A DNA stretch of 15,412 nt from assembly GCA_018818855.1 (NCBI GenBank), contig JAHIRI010000072.1:1-15412 (forward strand), written 5' to 3'. This document shows, piece by piece, positions 8,712 to 15,200 of this stretch. A program made the position numbers and the translations under genes. The stretch's first letter is position 1, and each line of letters begins with the position of its first letter. The notes beneath the pieces are model-generated. The model was not told the origin of the DNA, searched no databases, and worked only from the letters and a program-made list of their open reading frames with translations. Source of the DNA: Patescibacteria group bacterium. Lineage in GTDB: Bacteria; Patescibacteriota; Patescibacteriia; XYB2-FULL-38-15.

Positions 8712-9497
8712 ATGAAAATGTGGGTCTGTAACAATTGCGGTTTTATTCATTCTGGTGAAGAGCCGCCAAAAAATTGTCCGCGTTGCGGAGCGGAATCAGG
8801 GGAATTTGATTTGATGCCCGTCAAGCCGTCATCCGAGCGTGCCAAGGAATTGAAGCCGGCAGATTATTTGATTATTAACGGTTCAAAACATCGCGCCCAT
8901 AATACCCGTCTTTTTACAGATGTGGTGGCTGAAGTTTTTCGGGAACAAAAAAAATCATATCAAGTAATAAATTTGTGCGAATACCGAGTGGACATGTGCT
9001 GGCATTGTTATTCAATGTTTCAAAATCTCTGCCATGATCCCTGCCAAAATCAAGATGATGATATGAAATATTTTTACCCTTTGCTAAAAAAATGCAAAGG
9101 GTTTATAATTGTCTCACCGATAAACTGGAATAATATGTCAGCGCTCTTGAAACATTTTCTTGATCGACTGACATCATTGCAAAATATGTTTTTGGTTGAT
9201 GGCACGACGCCAATGCTCGGAAAAACTTGTGGTATAGTAGTGAATGGTCATGAAGATGGCGCGTACAAAACATCTTTTGATATTTTGATGTATTTGCAAA
9301 ACATGGGCTGCGTTTTGGCGCCTTACGGAATTACCTACACGACGCACGGCGCTAATTTTAAAACAGAAGAAGACAAGCCATATTTTGAAGCAGATAAAAA
9401 AACAAAAGAGTTTGTCCGAGCCGTGGCCAATAATGTCATAAAATTTTCTGAAGCTAAGTTTGATTACAAAAAAAATATAATCCCGGCTTGCGAATAA
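8712..9497 (+). CDS. Rubredoxin-like domain fused to an FMN reductase / iron-sulfur flavoprotein
   Basis: 261 residues. Residues 4-30 are a rubredoxin-type iron site of the short rubrerythrin kind: Cys6-x2-Cys9 and Cys22-x2-Cys25 (WVCNNCGFIHSGEEPP, NCPRCG). Residues 50-255 are a flavodoxin-like NADPH-dependent FMN reductase domain: phosphate loop NGSKHRAHNT (56-65), SPINWNNMSALLKHFLDRL (135-153), and GKTCGIVVNGHEDG. Between them Cys96, Cys99, Cys107 and Cys111 (CWHCYSMFQNLCHDPC) form a cluster-like motif comparable to iron-sulfur flavoproteins, though the spacing is not the classic one. The fusion should pass electrons from a nicotinamide or flavin through the rubredoxin centre, so it is a good candidate electron donor for the neighbouring superoxide reductase and rubrerythrin. 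That partnership is inferred from context. Confidence 0.85.
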   Translation: MKMWVCNNCGFIHSGEEPPKNCPRCGAESGEFDLMPVKPSSERAKELKPADYLIINGSKHRAHNTRLFTDVVAEVFREQKKSYQVINLCEYRVDMCWHCYSMFQNLCHDPCQNQDDDMKYFYPLLKKCKGFIIVSPINWNNMSALLKHFLDRLTSLQNMFLVDGTTPMLGKTCGIVVNGHEDGAYKTSFDILMYLQNMGCVLAPYGITYTTHGANFKTEEDKPYFEADKKTKEFVRAVANNVIKFSEAKFDYKKNIIPACE

Positions 9498-9514
9498 AAA
9501 TTAATTTTAAACTT

Positions 9515-9733
9515 ATGGTGCAAGACAACCAAGAAAATTTTACAAAATGCGGCTGTGAACCATGTCCGAGCTATAACTCCTGCATGCGCGGTGGCAGTCA
9601 AAAACTTTTTTGCGGCAAAGACAAAAGTTCCTGCGAAGTTCCTCAAAGCGGCTGTATCTGCATGAATTGTATTGTACACAAGGAAAATCATCTTAATTCA
9701 GGATATTATTGTCTAAGCGGAAAAGTTGAATAA
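9515..9733 (+). CDS. DUF2769-like cysteine-rich protein
   Basis: 72 residues from ATG 9515. An in-frame ATG at 9488 would overlap the previous gene's end. Eleven cysteines occur in ordered groups: CGCEPCPSYNSC, LFCGKDKSSC, GCICMNC, then YYC. The 'CPSYNSC ... FCGxxxSxC ... CxCxxC' arrangement resembles DUF2769, small Cys-rich proteins best known from anaerobes and archaea. Such a density of Cys suggests a metal or iron-sulfur site in the cytoplasm; there is no signal peptide. It lies 17 bases after the flavoprotein gene and 39 before the desulforedoxin, in the middle of the redox cluster. Function is unknown; the family call is from pattern recall. Confidence 0.75.
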   Translation: MVQDNQENFTKCGCEPCPSYNSCMRGGSQKLFCGKDKSSCEVPQSGCICMNCIVHKENHLNSGYYCLSGKVE

Positions 9734-9772
9734 AAAATAGTCAAAATTTATAACTTTTAAATTATAATTTTT

Positions 9773-9931
9773 ATGGCAGTAAAAAATGTCGGAGAAAAAT
9801 ACCACTGTAATGTTTGTGGCAACGAAACAACCGTGACCGAGGTCGGAGGCGGGACATTAGTTTGCTGTGAGGAAGAAATGGAATTGGTGGAGGGTGAGGA
9901 AGAAGGGGAAGAAGAGGAAGAAGGAGTTTAA
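9773..9931 (+). CDS. Stand-alone desulforedoxin with acidic tail
   Basis: A 52-residue protein. Residues 8-39 match desulforedoxin / the N-terminal domain of desulfoferrodoxin: Cys12-x2-Cys15 (YHCNVCGN), GGGTLVCC with adjacent Cys31-Cys32, then EEEMELV. The four Cys bind one iron in a distorted rubredoxin-like centre. The last 13 residues are almost all Glu and Gly, not part of the usual domain. In two-iron superoxide reductases this domain is fused to the catalytic domain; here it is separate from the one-iron enzyme at 7634. It may act as an electron carrier for that enzyme or for rubrerythrin (inference). It ends 18 bases before the rubrerythrin gene. Confidence 0.88.
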   Translation: MAVKNVGEKYHCNVCGNETTVTEVGGGTLVCCEEEMELVEGEEEGEEEEEGV

Positions 9932-9949
9932 TTTTGTAATTTTTATTTT

Positions 9950-10510
9950 ATGTCCCAAACCCAAGAAAATTTACGCAAGGCTTTTGCCGGGGAGGCAATG
10001 GCCCGCAACAAATATACTTTTTTTGCCCTGAAAGCAAGAAAAGAAGGATACGAGGGAATCGCGAGAATTTTTGAAGAGACAGCGGCCAACGAAATGGAAC
10101 ACGCCGAGCGTGAGCAGAGTTTTATGAAAGGCGAACCGGCCACTAGTTTAGAAAATTTCAGTGTGCCGCCGGTCGGAAGTACGGCGGAAAATTTGGAGGC
10201 CGCGGCTGCCGGGGAAAAATGGGAATGGAATGAAATGTATCCTGGTTTTGAAAAAATTGCCCGCAAAGAAGGGGAAAAGGAAATTGCAGATATGTTCCGC
10301 GAAATCGGCGAGGTGGAAGAGCAGCACGAAAAACGTTATAGAATTTTGATTGAAAAAGTTAAGGCCAAGAGAGTTTTTAAAAGCGAGAAACCGATTCGCT
10401 GGAAATGTTTAAATTGCGGTTATGTTCACGAAGGAACCGAACCGCCGGCGAAGTGTCCGGCCTGCGGCGAACCGCGCGCTTTCTACGAACCGTGGTGCCA
10501 GAATTATTAG
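9950..10510 (+). CDS. rbr: Rubrerythrin
   Basis: 186 residues. A ferritin-like four-helix domain with diiron ligands: Glu15 (AGEAMARNKY), Glu48-x2-His51 (NEMEH), a Glu in AAGEKWEWNEMY (about 89-95) and Glu123-x2-His126 (EEQH). The C-terminal rubredoxin domain has Cys153-x2-Cys156 and Cys169-x2-Cys172 (KCLNCGYVHEG, KCPACG). Rubrerythrin reduces hydrogen peroxide to water in the cytoplasm, so it removes the product of the superoxide reductase encoded upstream. The length is normal for the family. Its rubredoxin part resembles that of the flavoprotein at 8712 (CGYVHEGTEPPAKCPACG versus CGFIHSGEEPPKNCPRCG). It is last in the cluster, directly before the terminator. Confidence 0.96.
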   Translation: MSQTQENLRKAFAGEAMARNKYTFFALKARKEGYEGIARIFEETAANEMEHAEREQSFMKGEPATSLENFSVPPVGSTAENLEAAAAGEKWEWNEMYPGFEKIARKEGEKEIADMFREIGEVEEQHEKRYRILIEKVKAKRVFKSEKPIRWKCLNCGYVHEGTEPPAKCPACGEPRAFYEPWCQNY

Positions 10511-10528
10511 AATAGAAATCCAGTGAAT

Positions 10529-10564
10529 AAAAAATCCGTCTGCCAAATCGGCGACGGATTTTTT
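10529..10564. terminator. Bidirectional terminator shared by rubrerythrin and tRNA-Val
   Basis: A 12-bp stem AAAAAATCCGTC (10529-10540) / GACGGATTTTTT (10553-10564), with inner GCC/GGC pairing in the loop. The T-run serves the plus strand and the A-run (10529-10534) gives a T-run on the minus strand. Its last T is also the 3' terminal A of the tRNA gene's CCA. Confidence 0.85.
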
Positions 10565-10640
10565 GGTGGGCGGCACAGGAGTCGAACCTGTGACCTTTAC
10601 AATGTCAATGTAACGCTCTAACCAGCTGAGCTAGCCGCCC
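10564..10640 (-). tRNA. tRNA-Val (anticodon GAC)
   Basis: A 77-base cloverleaf on the minus strand. The acceptor stem GGGCGGC pairs with GCCGCCC. The D arm contains GCTCAGCTGGTTAGAGC. The anticodon stem TTACA/TGTAA encloses the loop TTGACAT with anticodon GAC, which reads Val codons. The T arm is ACAGG-TTCGACT-CCTGT, the discriminator is A, and CCA is encoded. Its first 11 bases are repeated at 10939-10949 on the far side of the GIY-YIG element. Confidence 0.97.
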
Positions 10641-10656
10641 CTCACCTAGAAACCTT
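10638..10656 (+). repeat. Terminal inverted repeat, left copy
   Basis: CCCCTCACCTAGAAACCTT, exact reverse complement of 10921-10939. Its first three bases overlap the tRNA 5' end. A further short palindrome, CTAGAA (10646-10651) / TTCTAG (10660-10665), overlaps this repeat and contains the stop codon of the GIY-YIG gene. Confidence 0.9.
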
Positions 10657-10661
10657 AGATT

Positions 10662-10916
10662 CTAGTCTAAACTATTTTTTATTCTTCTTTTTAATTGTGA
10701 ATACGCTTGTGCAAATCTTTTTATATTTTTTTCTCTGTATTTCGCGTCAGGCATTGATTTATACGCCTCATAATAGATAACTTCAAAAGGTGCTTTATTC
10801 TTTGTGGATTTGTTTTTAAGCCCATTATGTTCACCTAATCTTCGCCTAAGATCATCCGTATAACCAAAATAAATACTGCCATCCTTTTTACTTTTTAGCA
10901 CATAAACATAAAACAT
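10662..10916 (-). CDS. Small GIY-YIG nuclease
   Basis: 84 residues from the ATG at 10916. A longer frame from 10958 would read through the terminal inverted repeat and the duplicated tRNA end, so it is unlikely. GIY-YIG signature: YVYVL (3-7) and YFGYT (16-20), the catalytic Arg region DLRRRLGEHN (22-31), Tyr in FEVIYYEAY, and the metal-binding Glu in YREKNIKRF. Length and order match the short UPF0213/YhbQ-like single-domain GIY-YIG proteins. These are expected to make single-strand nicks or cut branched DNA. The gene lies alone between terminal inverted repeats at the 5' end of tRNA-Val and would be carried on the same transcript as the tRNA. It may be the nuclease that moves the element, although such proteins also have housekeeping roles. 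Confidence 0.9.
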   Translation of the reverse strand: MFYVYVLKSKKDGSIYFGYTDDLRRRLGEHNGLKNKSTKNKAPFEVIYYEAYKSMPDAKYREKNIKRFAQAYSQLKRRIKNSLD

Positions 10917-10920
10917 GGCA

Positions 10921-10939
10921 AAGGTTTCTAGGTGAGGGG
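10921..10939 (+). repeat. Terminal inverted repeat, right copy
   Basis: AAGGTTTCTAGGTGAGGGG, exact reverse complement of 10638-10656. In the minus-strand transcript the two copies could pair over 19 bases and enclose the GIY-YIG message immediately 5' of the tRNA. Confidence 0.9.
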
Positions 10940-10949
10940 CTAGCCGCCC
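10939..10949 (+). repeat. Duplicate of the tRNA-Val 5' end (candidate target-site duplication)
   Basis: GCTAGCCGCCC is identical to 10630-10640, the first 11 bases of the tRNA on the minus strand. Flanking bases differ on both sides, so the match is exactly 11 bp. It marks where the tRNA would have begun before insertion. Confidence 0.85.
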
Positions 10950-10964
10950 AAGCCGCATAATAAT

Positions 10965-10993
10965 ATTTTATACGATTATTTTTTTAAAAGCAA
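10965..10993 (-). promoter_or_regulatory. Probable original tRNA-Val promoter
   Basis: On the minus strand TTGCTT (10993-10988), a 17-base spacer and TAAAAT (10970-10965). Initiation near 10957 would be about 8 bases before the duplicated tRNA 5' end at 10949, suitable for a tRNA leader, but about 317 bases before the present tRNA. The -35 lies inside the end of the DHH gene. Confidence 0.55.
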
Positions 10994-12133
10994 ATTCATT
11001 TTTATCTCTTCGATCACCAATTTTTCCGCGTCGGTAAGGCGCGCGCCGGAAAGACAGAATTGTTTAAAATCTTTTCCGCCTTCGGCGCTCCGGGAAATCA
11101 GTCGGTCGGCCGTCGTGCCCCGTAGGGTTTTTATCATGCAGCAGATTTTTGTTTCCGGAGAGTTGAGGTATGGAATCTCGTAAAAAAGTACGACAATGTT
11201 TGCATCCGGGGAATTGGCAATTAATTCATCAATTACTTCAGGTAATTCCTCTTCTTCGGCGCCGGAAGTGATAAAATCATCGCGGGTAATAAGCGTCCAG
11301 ACAATTTTTGTCGATGGATCGCTTTTCAATCGCATTAGAGCTCGGCCCCAAAGTTTCAGCGTGCCAATGGTTTTTGTTTGATAAAGATTTTTAATAATTT
11401 CTTCGCGTCGGGCGCCACGGGCAATAAGCTGTGAGGCAATGCCTAAAGTTCTCGGCGTGACATTTGGTGATTTAAAACTTCTGGTTTTGGAAATCATGCC
11501 GGCGAGCAAATAGGTTGCGATTTCTTCATCAATAAGTTGCGGATCAAGAGATTCTAAAAAATTAAAGAGAATTTCCGCGGTAGAAGTCGCGTTCATTTCT
11601 ACAAGATTGATTTGACCGAATTGTTCATTAGACGGATTGTGATCAATATTTACAACCGGCGTGCGGTAAAAAAAATCAGCGTTCTGTTGATAAACATCTC
11701 CAAGTGATTCAAGGTCAGGAGTGTCCAAAACAAGGGTGAGATCATAGCGGTAATCAGAGAAAGTGGTGGAAATATTTTTGGCATCAAGATTTTTTTCTTC
11801 CGGCGCGACAAAAATATTTAATTTATTTCCCTGCATTTCATAATGCAAATCGCCGATTCTGTTTTCAGCCACGTCCAGGCTAATAATTAACTTTCTTAAA
11901 TTATTAATGGTTGGTTTAATGGTATCAACTTCCGGGAGAAAGGTAAGTTTTTTCGGTGTGATAAAACCGTCTGAGGCGACGTCAACCGTCGATTTTCCGA
12001 GTTTCCGTAAAATTGAACGCAACGCTAAACTAGTGGCCACGGCATCGCCGCTCCAATTTTTACGAAAAGCGATCAGGGGATGATTGCTTTTTTTTATTGT
12101 TTCAAAAATTTGTTGAGTTGTGTTTAACGCCAC
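10976..12133 (-). CDS. DHH-family phosphoesterase-like protein with degenerate active site
   Basis: 385 residues, GTG start. Overall layout is that of DHH/DHHA1 proteins of the NrnA (oligoribonuclease/pAp phosphatase) or RecJ-like group: motif I near 22-31, motif II DTPD at 137-140, motif III at 162-170 (NIDHNPSNE), NATSTAEIL at 181-189, and a C-terminal DHHA1 region. Several metal-binding positions are changed. Motif I has RKNWSGDA instead of HxNPDGDA-like, motif III is DHN instead of DHH, and motif IV reads AGMISKTRSF where an Asp usually stands at the Lys. The C-terminal Gly-rich motif is also weak (EGGKDF). It may bind nucleotides or nucleic acid without hydrolysing them. It is divergent from valS and upstream of the tRNA-Val element on the same strand. 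Confidence 0.85.
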   Translation of the reverse strand: MALNTTQQIFETIKKSNHPLIAFRKNWSGDAVATSLALRSILRKLGKSTVDVASDGFITPKKLTFLPEVDTIKPTINNLRKLIISLDVAENRIGDLHYEMQGNKLNIFVAPEEKNLDAKNISTTFSDYRYDLTLVLDTPDLESLGDVYQQNADFFYRTPVVNIDHNPSNEQFGQINLVEMNATSTAEILFNFLESLDPQLIDEEIATYLLAGMISKTRSFKSPNVTPRTLGIASQLIARGARREEIIKNLYQTKTIGTLKLWGRALMRLKSDPSTKIVWTLITRDDFITSGAEEEELPEVIDELIANSPDANIVVLFYEIPYLNSPETKICCMIKTLRGTTADRLISRSAEGGKDFKQFCLSGARLTDAEKLVIEEIKMNLLLKK

Positions 12134-12170
12134 AAAATTGATTAGAATCCAGGAGTCTTGGAATCCGGGA

Positions 12171-12200
12171 ATTATAGTTGATTATTTTAAGGTAGTTTAA
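12171..12200 (-). promoter_or_regulatory. Promoter for the DHH-family gene
   Basis: On the minus strand TTAAAC (12200-12195), an 18-base spacer and TATAAT (12176-12171). Start near 12164 gives a leader of about 30 bases before the GTG at 12133. No Shine-Dalgarno is evident. Confidence 0.5.
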
Positions 12201-12240
12201 CAGTATAGTTGAAATGGGAAATGGTGTCAATCAATAAGGG

Positions 12241-12269
12241 TTGTGATTTTAGGGTTTTTCTGTTAAAAT
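12241..12269 (+). promoter_or_regulatory. Promoter for valS
   Basis: TTGTGA (12241-12246), a 17-base spacer and TAAAAT (12264-12269) with a TG extension at 12261-12262. Start near 12276, about 23 bases before the ATG. No T-box or other leader structure fits in so short a leader. Confidence 0.7.
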
Positions 12270-12298
12270 TTAGGAATTAATTAAGACAGAAGCTAATT

Positions 12299-15200
12299 AT
12301 GAGGGAGCTCGAAAAAACATACAATCCGGGTGCCGTGGAAGACGAAATTTACAAGAAATGGGAGAAATCTGGGTATTTTAATCCAGATAATTTATTGCGT
12401 CAAGGCAAGCCATTTTCTATTATCATGCCGCCGCCGAATGTCACGGGAACCCTTCATTTGGGTCACGCCGTGATGCTTGCGATTGAAGACATTCTGATTC
12501 GCTACCATAGAATGCAGGGCGAGCGAACTTTATGGCTTCCGGGGACTGACCACGCGGCCATTGCCACTCAAACCAAAGTAGAAAAACTTTTAAAAGAACG
12601 GGAAGGCAAAACTCGCTATGATTTGGGTCGGGAAAAATTTTTGGCCGAAGTAGACAAATTTATTTCCGAAACAAAAGTGGTTATAAAAAATCAAATAAGA
12701 AAAATGGGTTCGTCCTGCGATTGGTCGCGCGAGGCCTATACCCTAGATGAGCCGCGAACGCGCGCTGTCCGTACGGTTTTTAAGGAGATGCACGATGACG
12801 GATTGATTTACCGCGGCGAGCGGATTGTAAATTGGGATCCGGCGCTCCAGACGACCGTTTCTGACGATGAAGTGGAATGGGTTGAAAAAAAATCTCCATT
12901 TTATTATTTCAAGTATGGCCCGTTTGTGATCAGTACGGCCCGCCCCGAAACAAAGTTTGGTGACAAATATGTGGTGATGCATCCGGACGACAAACGATAT
13001 AAAAAATACAAACACGGCGAAAAGATGACGGTTGAATGGATCAACGGTCCGATCAACGCCACGGTTATTAAGGATAAAGCGATTGATATAAATTTTGGCA
13101 CGGGTGTGATGACAATCACGCCGTGGCATGACGCGATTGATTTTGAAATTGCCGAGCGGCACAATTTGGATAAAGAGCAAATTATTGATTTTGATGGGAA
13201 GTTGCTTCCGATCGCCGGGGAATTTTCCGGAATGAAAATAGAAGAGGCGCGGGAGAAAATTGTAGAAAAGCTTCGCGCCAAAGGTTTAGTTGATCATATT
13301 GATGAAAATTACGTTCATCGCGTGGCGATAAATTCGCGCGGAGAGGGATTGATTGAGCCGCAGATTAAAAAACAATGGTTTGTGGATGTTAATAAACCAG
13401 TAAAACGCCGCGGCGGAAAAACTTTAAAAAAATTAATGCGCGAAGCAGTGGCCGGCGGAAAAATAAAAATAATCCCCGAACGTTTTAGTAAAACTTATTT
13501 TCACTGGATTGATAATCTGCGCGACTGGAATATTTCCCGCCAGATTTGGTTTGGACACCGAATTCCGGTGTGGTATTGCGAGAATTGCAATGAGCCGGTT
13601 GTGACCGATCTTTCACCAACGGAAATTTTGTTTATGCGTCACGGCGAATCAAGAAGTAATTTTTTGAATCAGTTAAATTCCGATGTTTCCAATCAAACGA
13701 ATGGTTTGACTGAAAACGGCAAAAAAGCAGTTCATGAAGTTATTGAAGGAATTAAAAATAAAAATTTCGACGCAATTTTTTGCTCGGATTTCAAAAGAAC
13801 AAAAGAAACGGCGGCAATTATAAATGAATATTTTCATCTGCCGATAATTGAAGATAAGAGATTGTGTGAGGTCGGAGTTGGGGAATTCGAGGGCGGGCCT
13901 GATATGGAGCTTGATAATTTCCGGAAAAATAATCTTGAAGCCTGGCAGGACGGAAACCCGAAAGGAATCGAGTCTTTTGAAAGTTTTAAATCCAGAGTTT
14001 TTGAATTTTTAGAAGAGGTCACAAAAAAATATGCCGGGAAAAAAGTATTAGTTATAACGCATGGCGACGTGTGTCGCATGGTCCAAGGTTTTAAGAAGAA
14101 TATTTCCGATAACAGGGATTTTCTAAAATTAGATTATCCAAAACCGGCCGGAACTTTGGAGATAAAATTTGCTCCGGTTAGTTGTCCTACTTGTGGCTTG
14201 AAAGATCTTAAACAAGATCCGGATACTTTAGATACATGGTTTTCTTCCGGGCTTTGGACTTTTTCAACTTTGGGCTGGCCGGAAAAAACAAAAGATTTAA
14301 AAACCTATCACCCGACTTCAGTTTTGGAAACCGGCTACGATATTTTATTTTTCTGGATTGCCAGAATGATTTTGATGACAACTTATGTGTTGGGAGATAT
14401 TCCTTTTCATAATGTATATTTGCATGGTTTGATCCGTGATGAAAAAGGGAGAAAGATGAGTAAGTCGCTTGGCAACATTATTGATCCGCTGGATATGATA
14501 GAAAAATATGGCACGGACGCGGTGCGGCTTTCTTTGGTTCTTGGGACTTCGCCGGGGAATGATATGAAATTGAGTGATGAAAAAATCGCCGGCTTCAGAA
14601 ATTTCACAAATAAATTGTGGAACATCGGGCGGTATGTAATAGAAAAAACAAAAGGTGAAAATGGTAATAAAAAAATAGTTGCAAAAACGCTCGCAGAAAG
14701 ATGGATTATGTCACGGCTGAATAACGTGATTGGCGAAGTGACAAAACATCTTGATAAATTTGAATTTTCCCAAGCCGGAGAGAAATTGCGCGCGTTTACC
14801 TGGGATGAATTTGCTGACTGGTATATTGAAATTAATAAAATTCAGCCGAATAATTTGTTGTTGGAAAATTGCTATGCTTCGCTTTTGAAACTTTGGCATC
14901 CGTTTATGCCATTTGTTACAGAAACCTTGTGGCCGAATTTCGGGGAAAATTTATTGATGATTTCTAAGTGGCCGAAGGCGGAAAAGAAATTGGCCGACAA
15001 AAAAGCAGAAAAAGATTTTGAGGTTTTGAAAAATGTTGTCACGACAATCCGTGCCATGCGCGCTGATTATAAGATAGAGCCGGCGAAAAGAGTGTCGCTC
15101 GAGATATACGGCGGAACAAAAACAAAACTTTTAGAAGAGCAGGCGGGGATTATTAGAAATTTAGCGCGGGTAGAAAATTTAGTGATAAAAAAATTTGGCA

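Larger units (their letters stand above)
10630..10949 (-). mobile_element. Minimal GIY-YIG element inserted at the 5' end of tRNA-Val
   Basis: About 300 bases bounded by an exact 11-bp direct repeat, GCTAGCCGCCC, at 10630-10640 and 10939-10949. The repeat equals the first 11 bases of tRNA-Val. Just inside are 19-bp perfect terminal inverted repeats (10638-10656 and 10921-10939), and between them only one gene, a GIY-YIG nuclease whose ATG is 4 bases from one repeat and whose stop codon lies 5 bases beyond the other. The organisation is that of a transposable or homing unit with a target duplication that leaves the tRNA whole. The structure is read directly; mobility is inferred. Confidence 0.75.

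Noticed and set aside
7634..9931. A two-iron desulfoferrodoxin broken by a frameshift
   Set aside because: The two domains are in reversed order and 1.8 kb apart with four genes between them, each complete.
10638..10939. Group I or group II intron encoding the GIY-YIG protein
   Set aside because: The tRNA is not interrupted at the anticodon loop, there is no space for an intron core, and the perfect inverted repeats plus target duplication fit an inserted element better.
12134..12298. T-box or other riboswitch before valS
   Set aside because: The predicted leader is only about 23 bases and the upstream region holds two divergent promoters. I see no stem I/specifier or T-box sequence.
13622..14100. 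Histidine phosphatase as a separate overlapping gene
   Set aside because: It is in the same frame as valS with no stop on either side, no ribosome-binding site, and the synthetase would be broken without the flanking parts.
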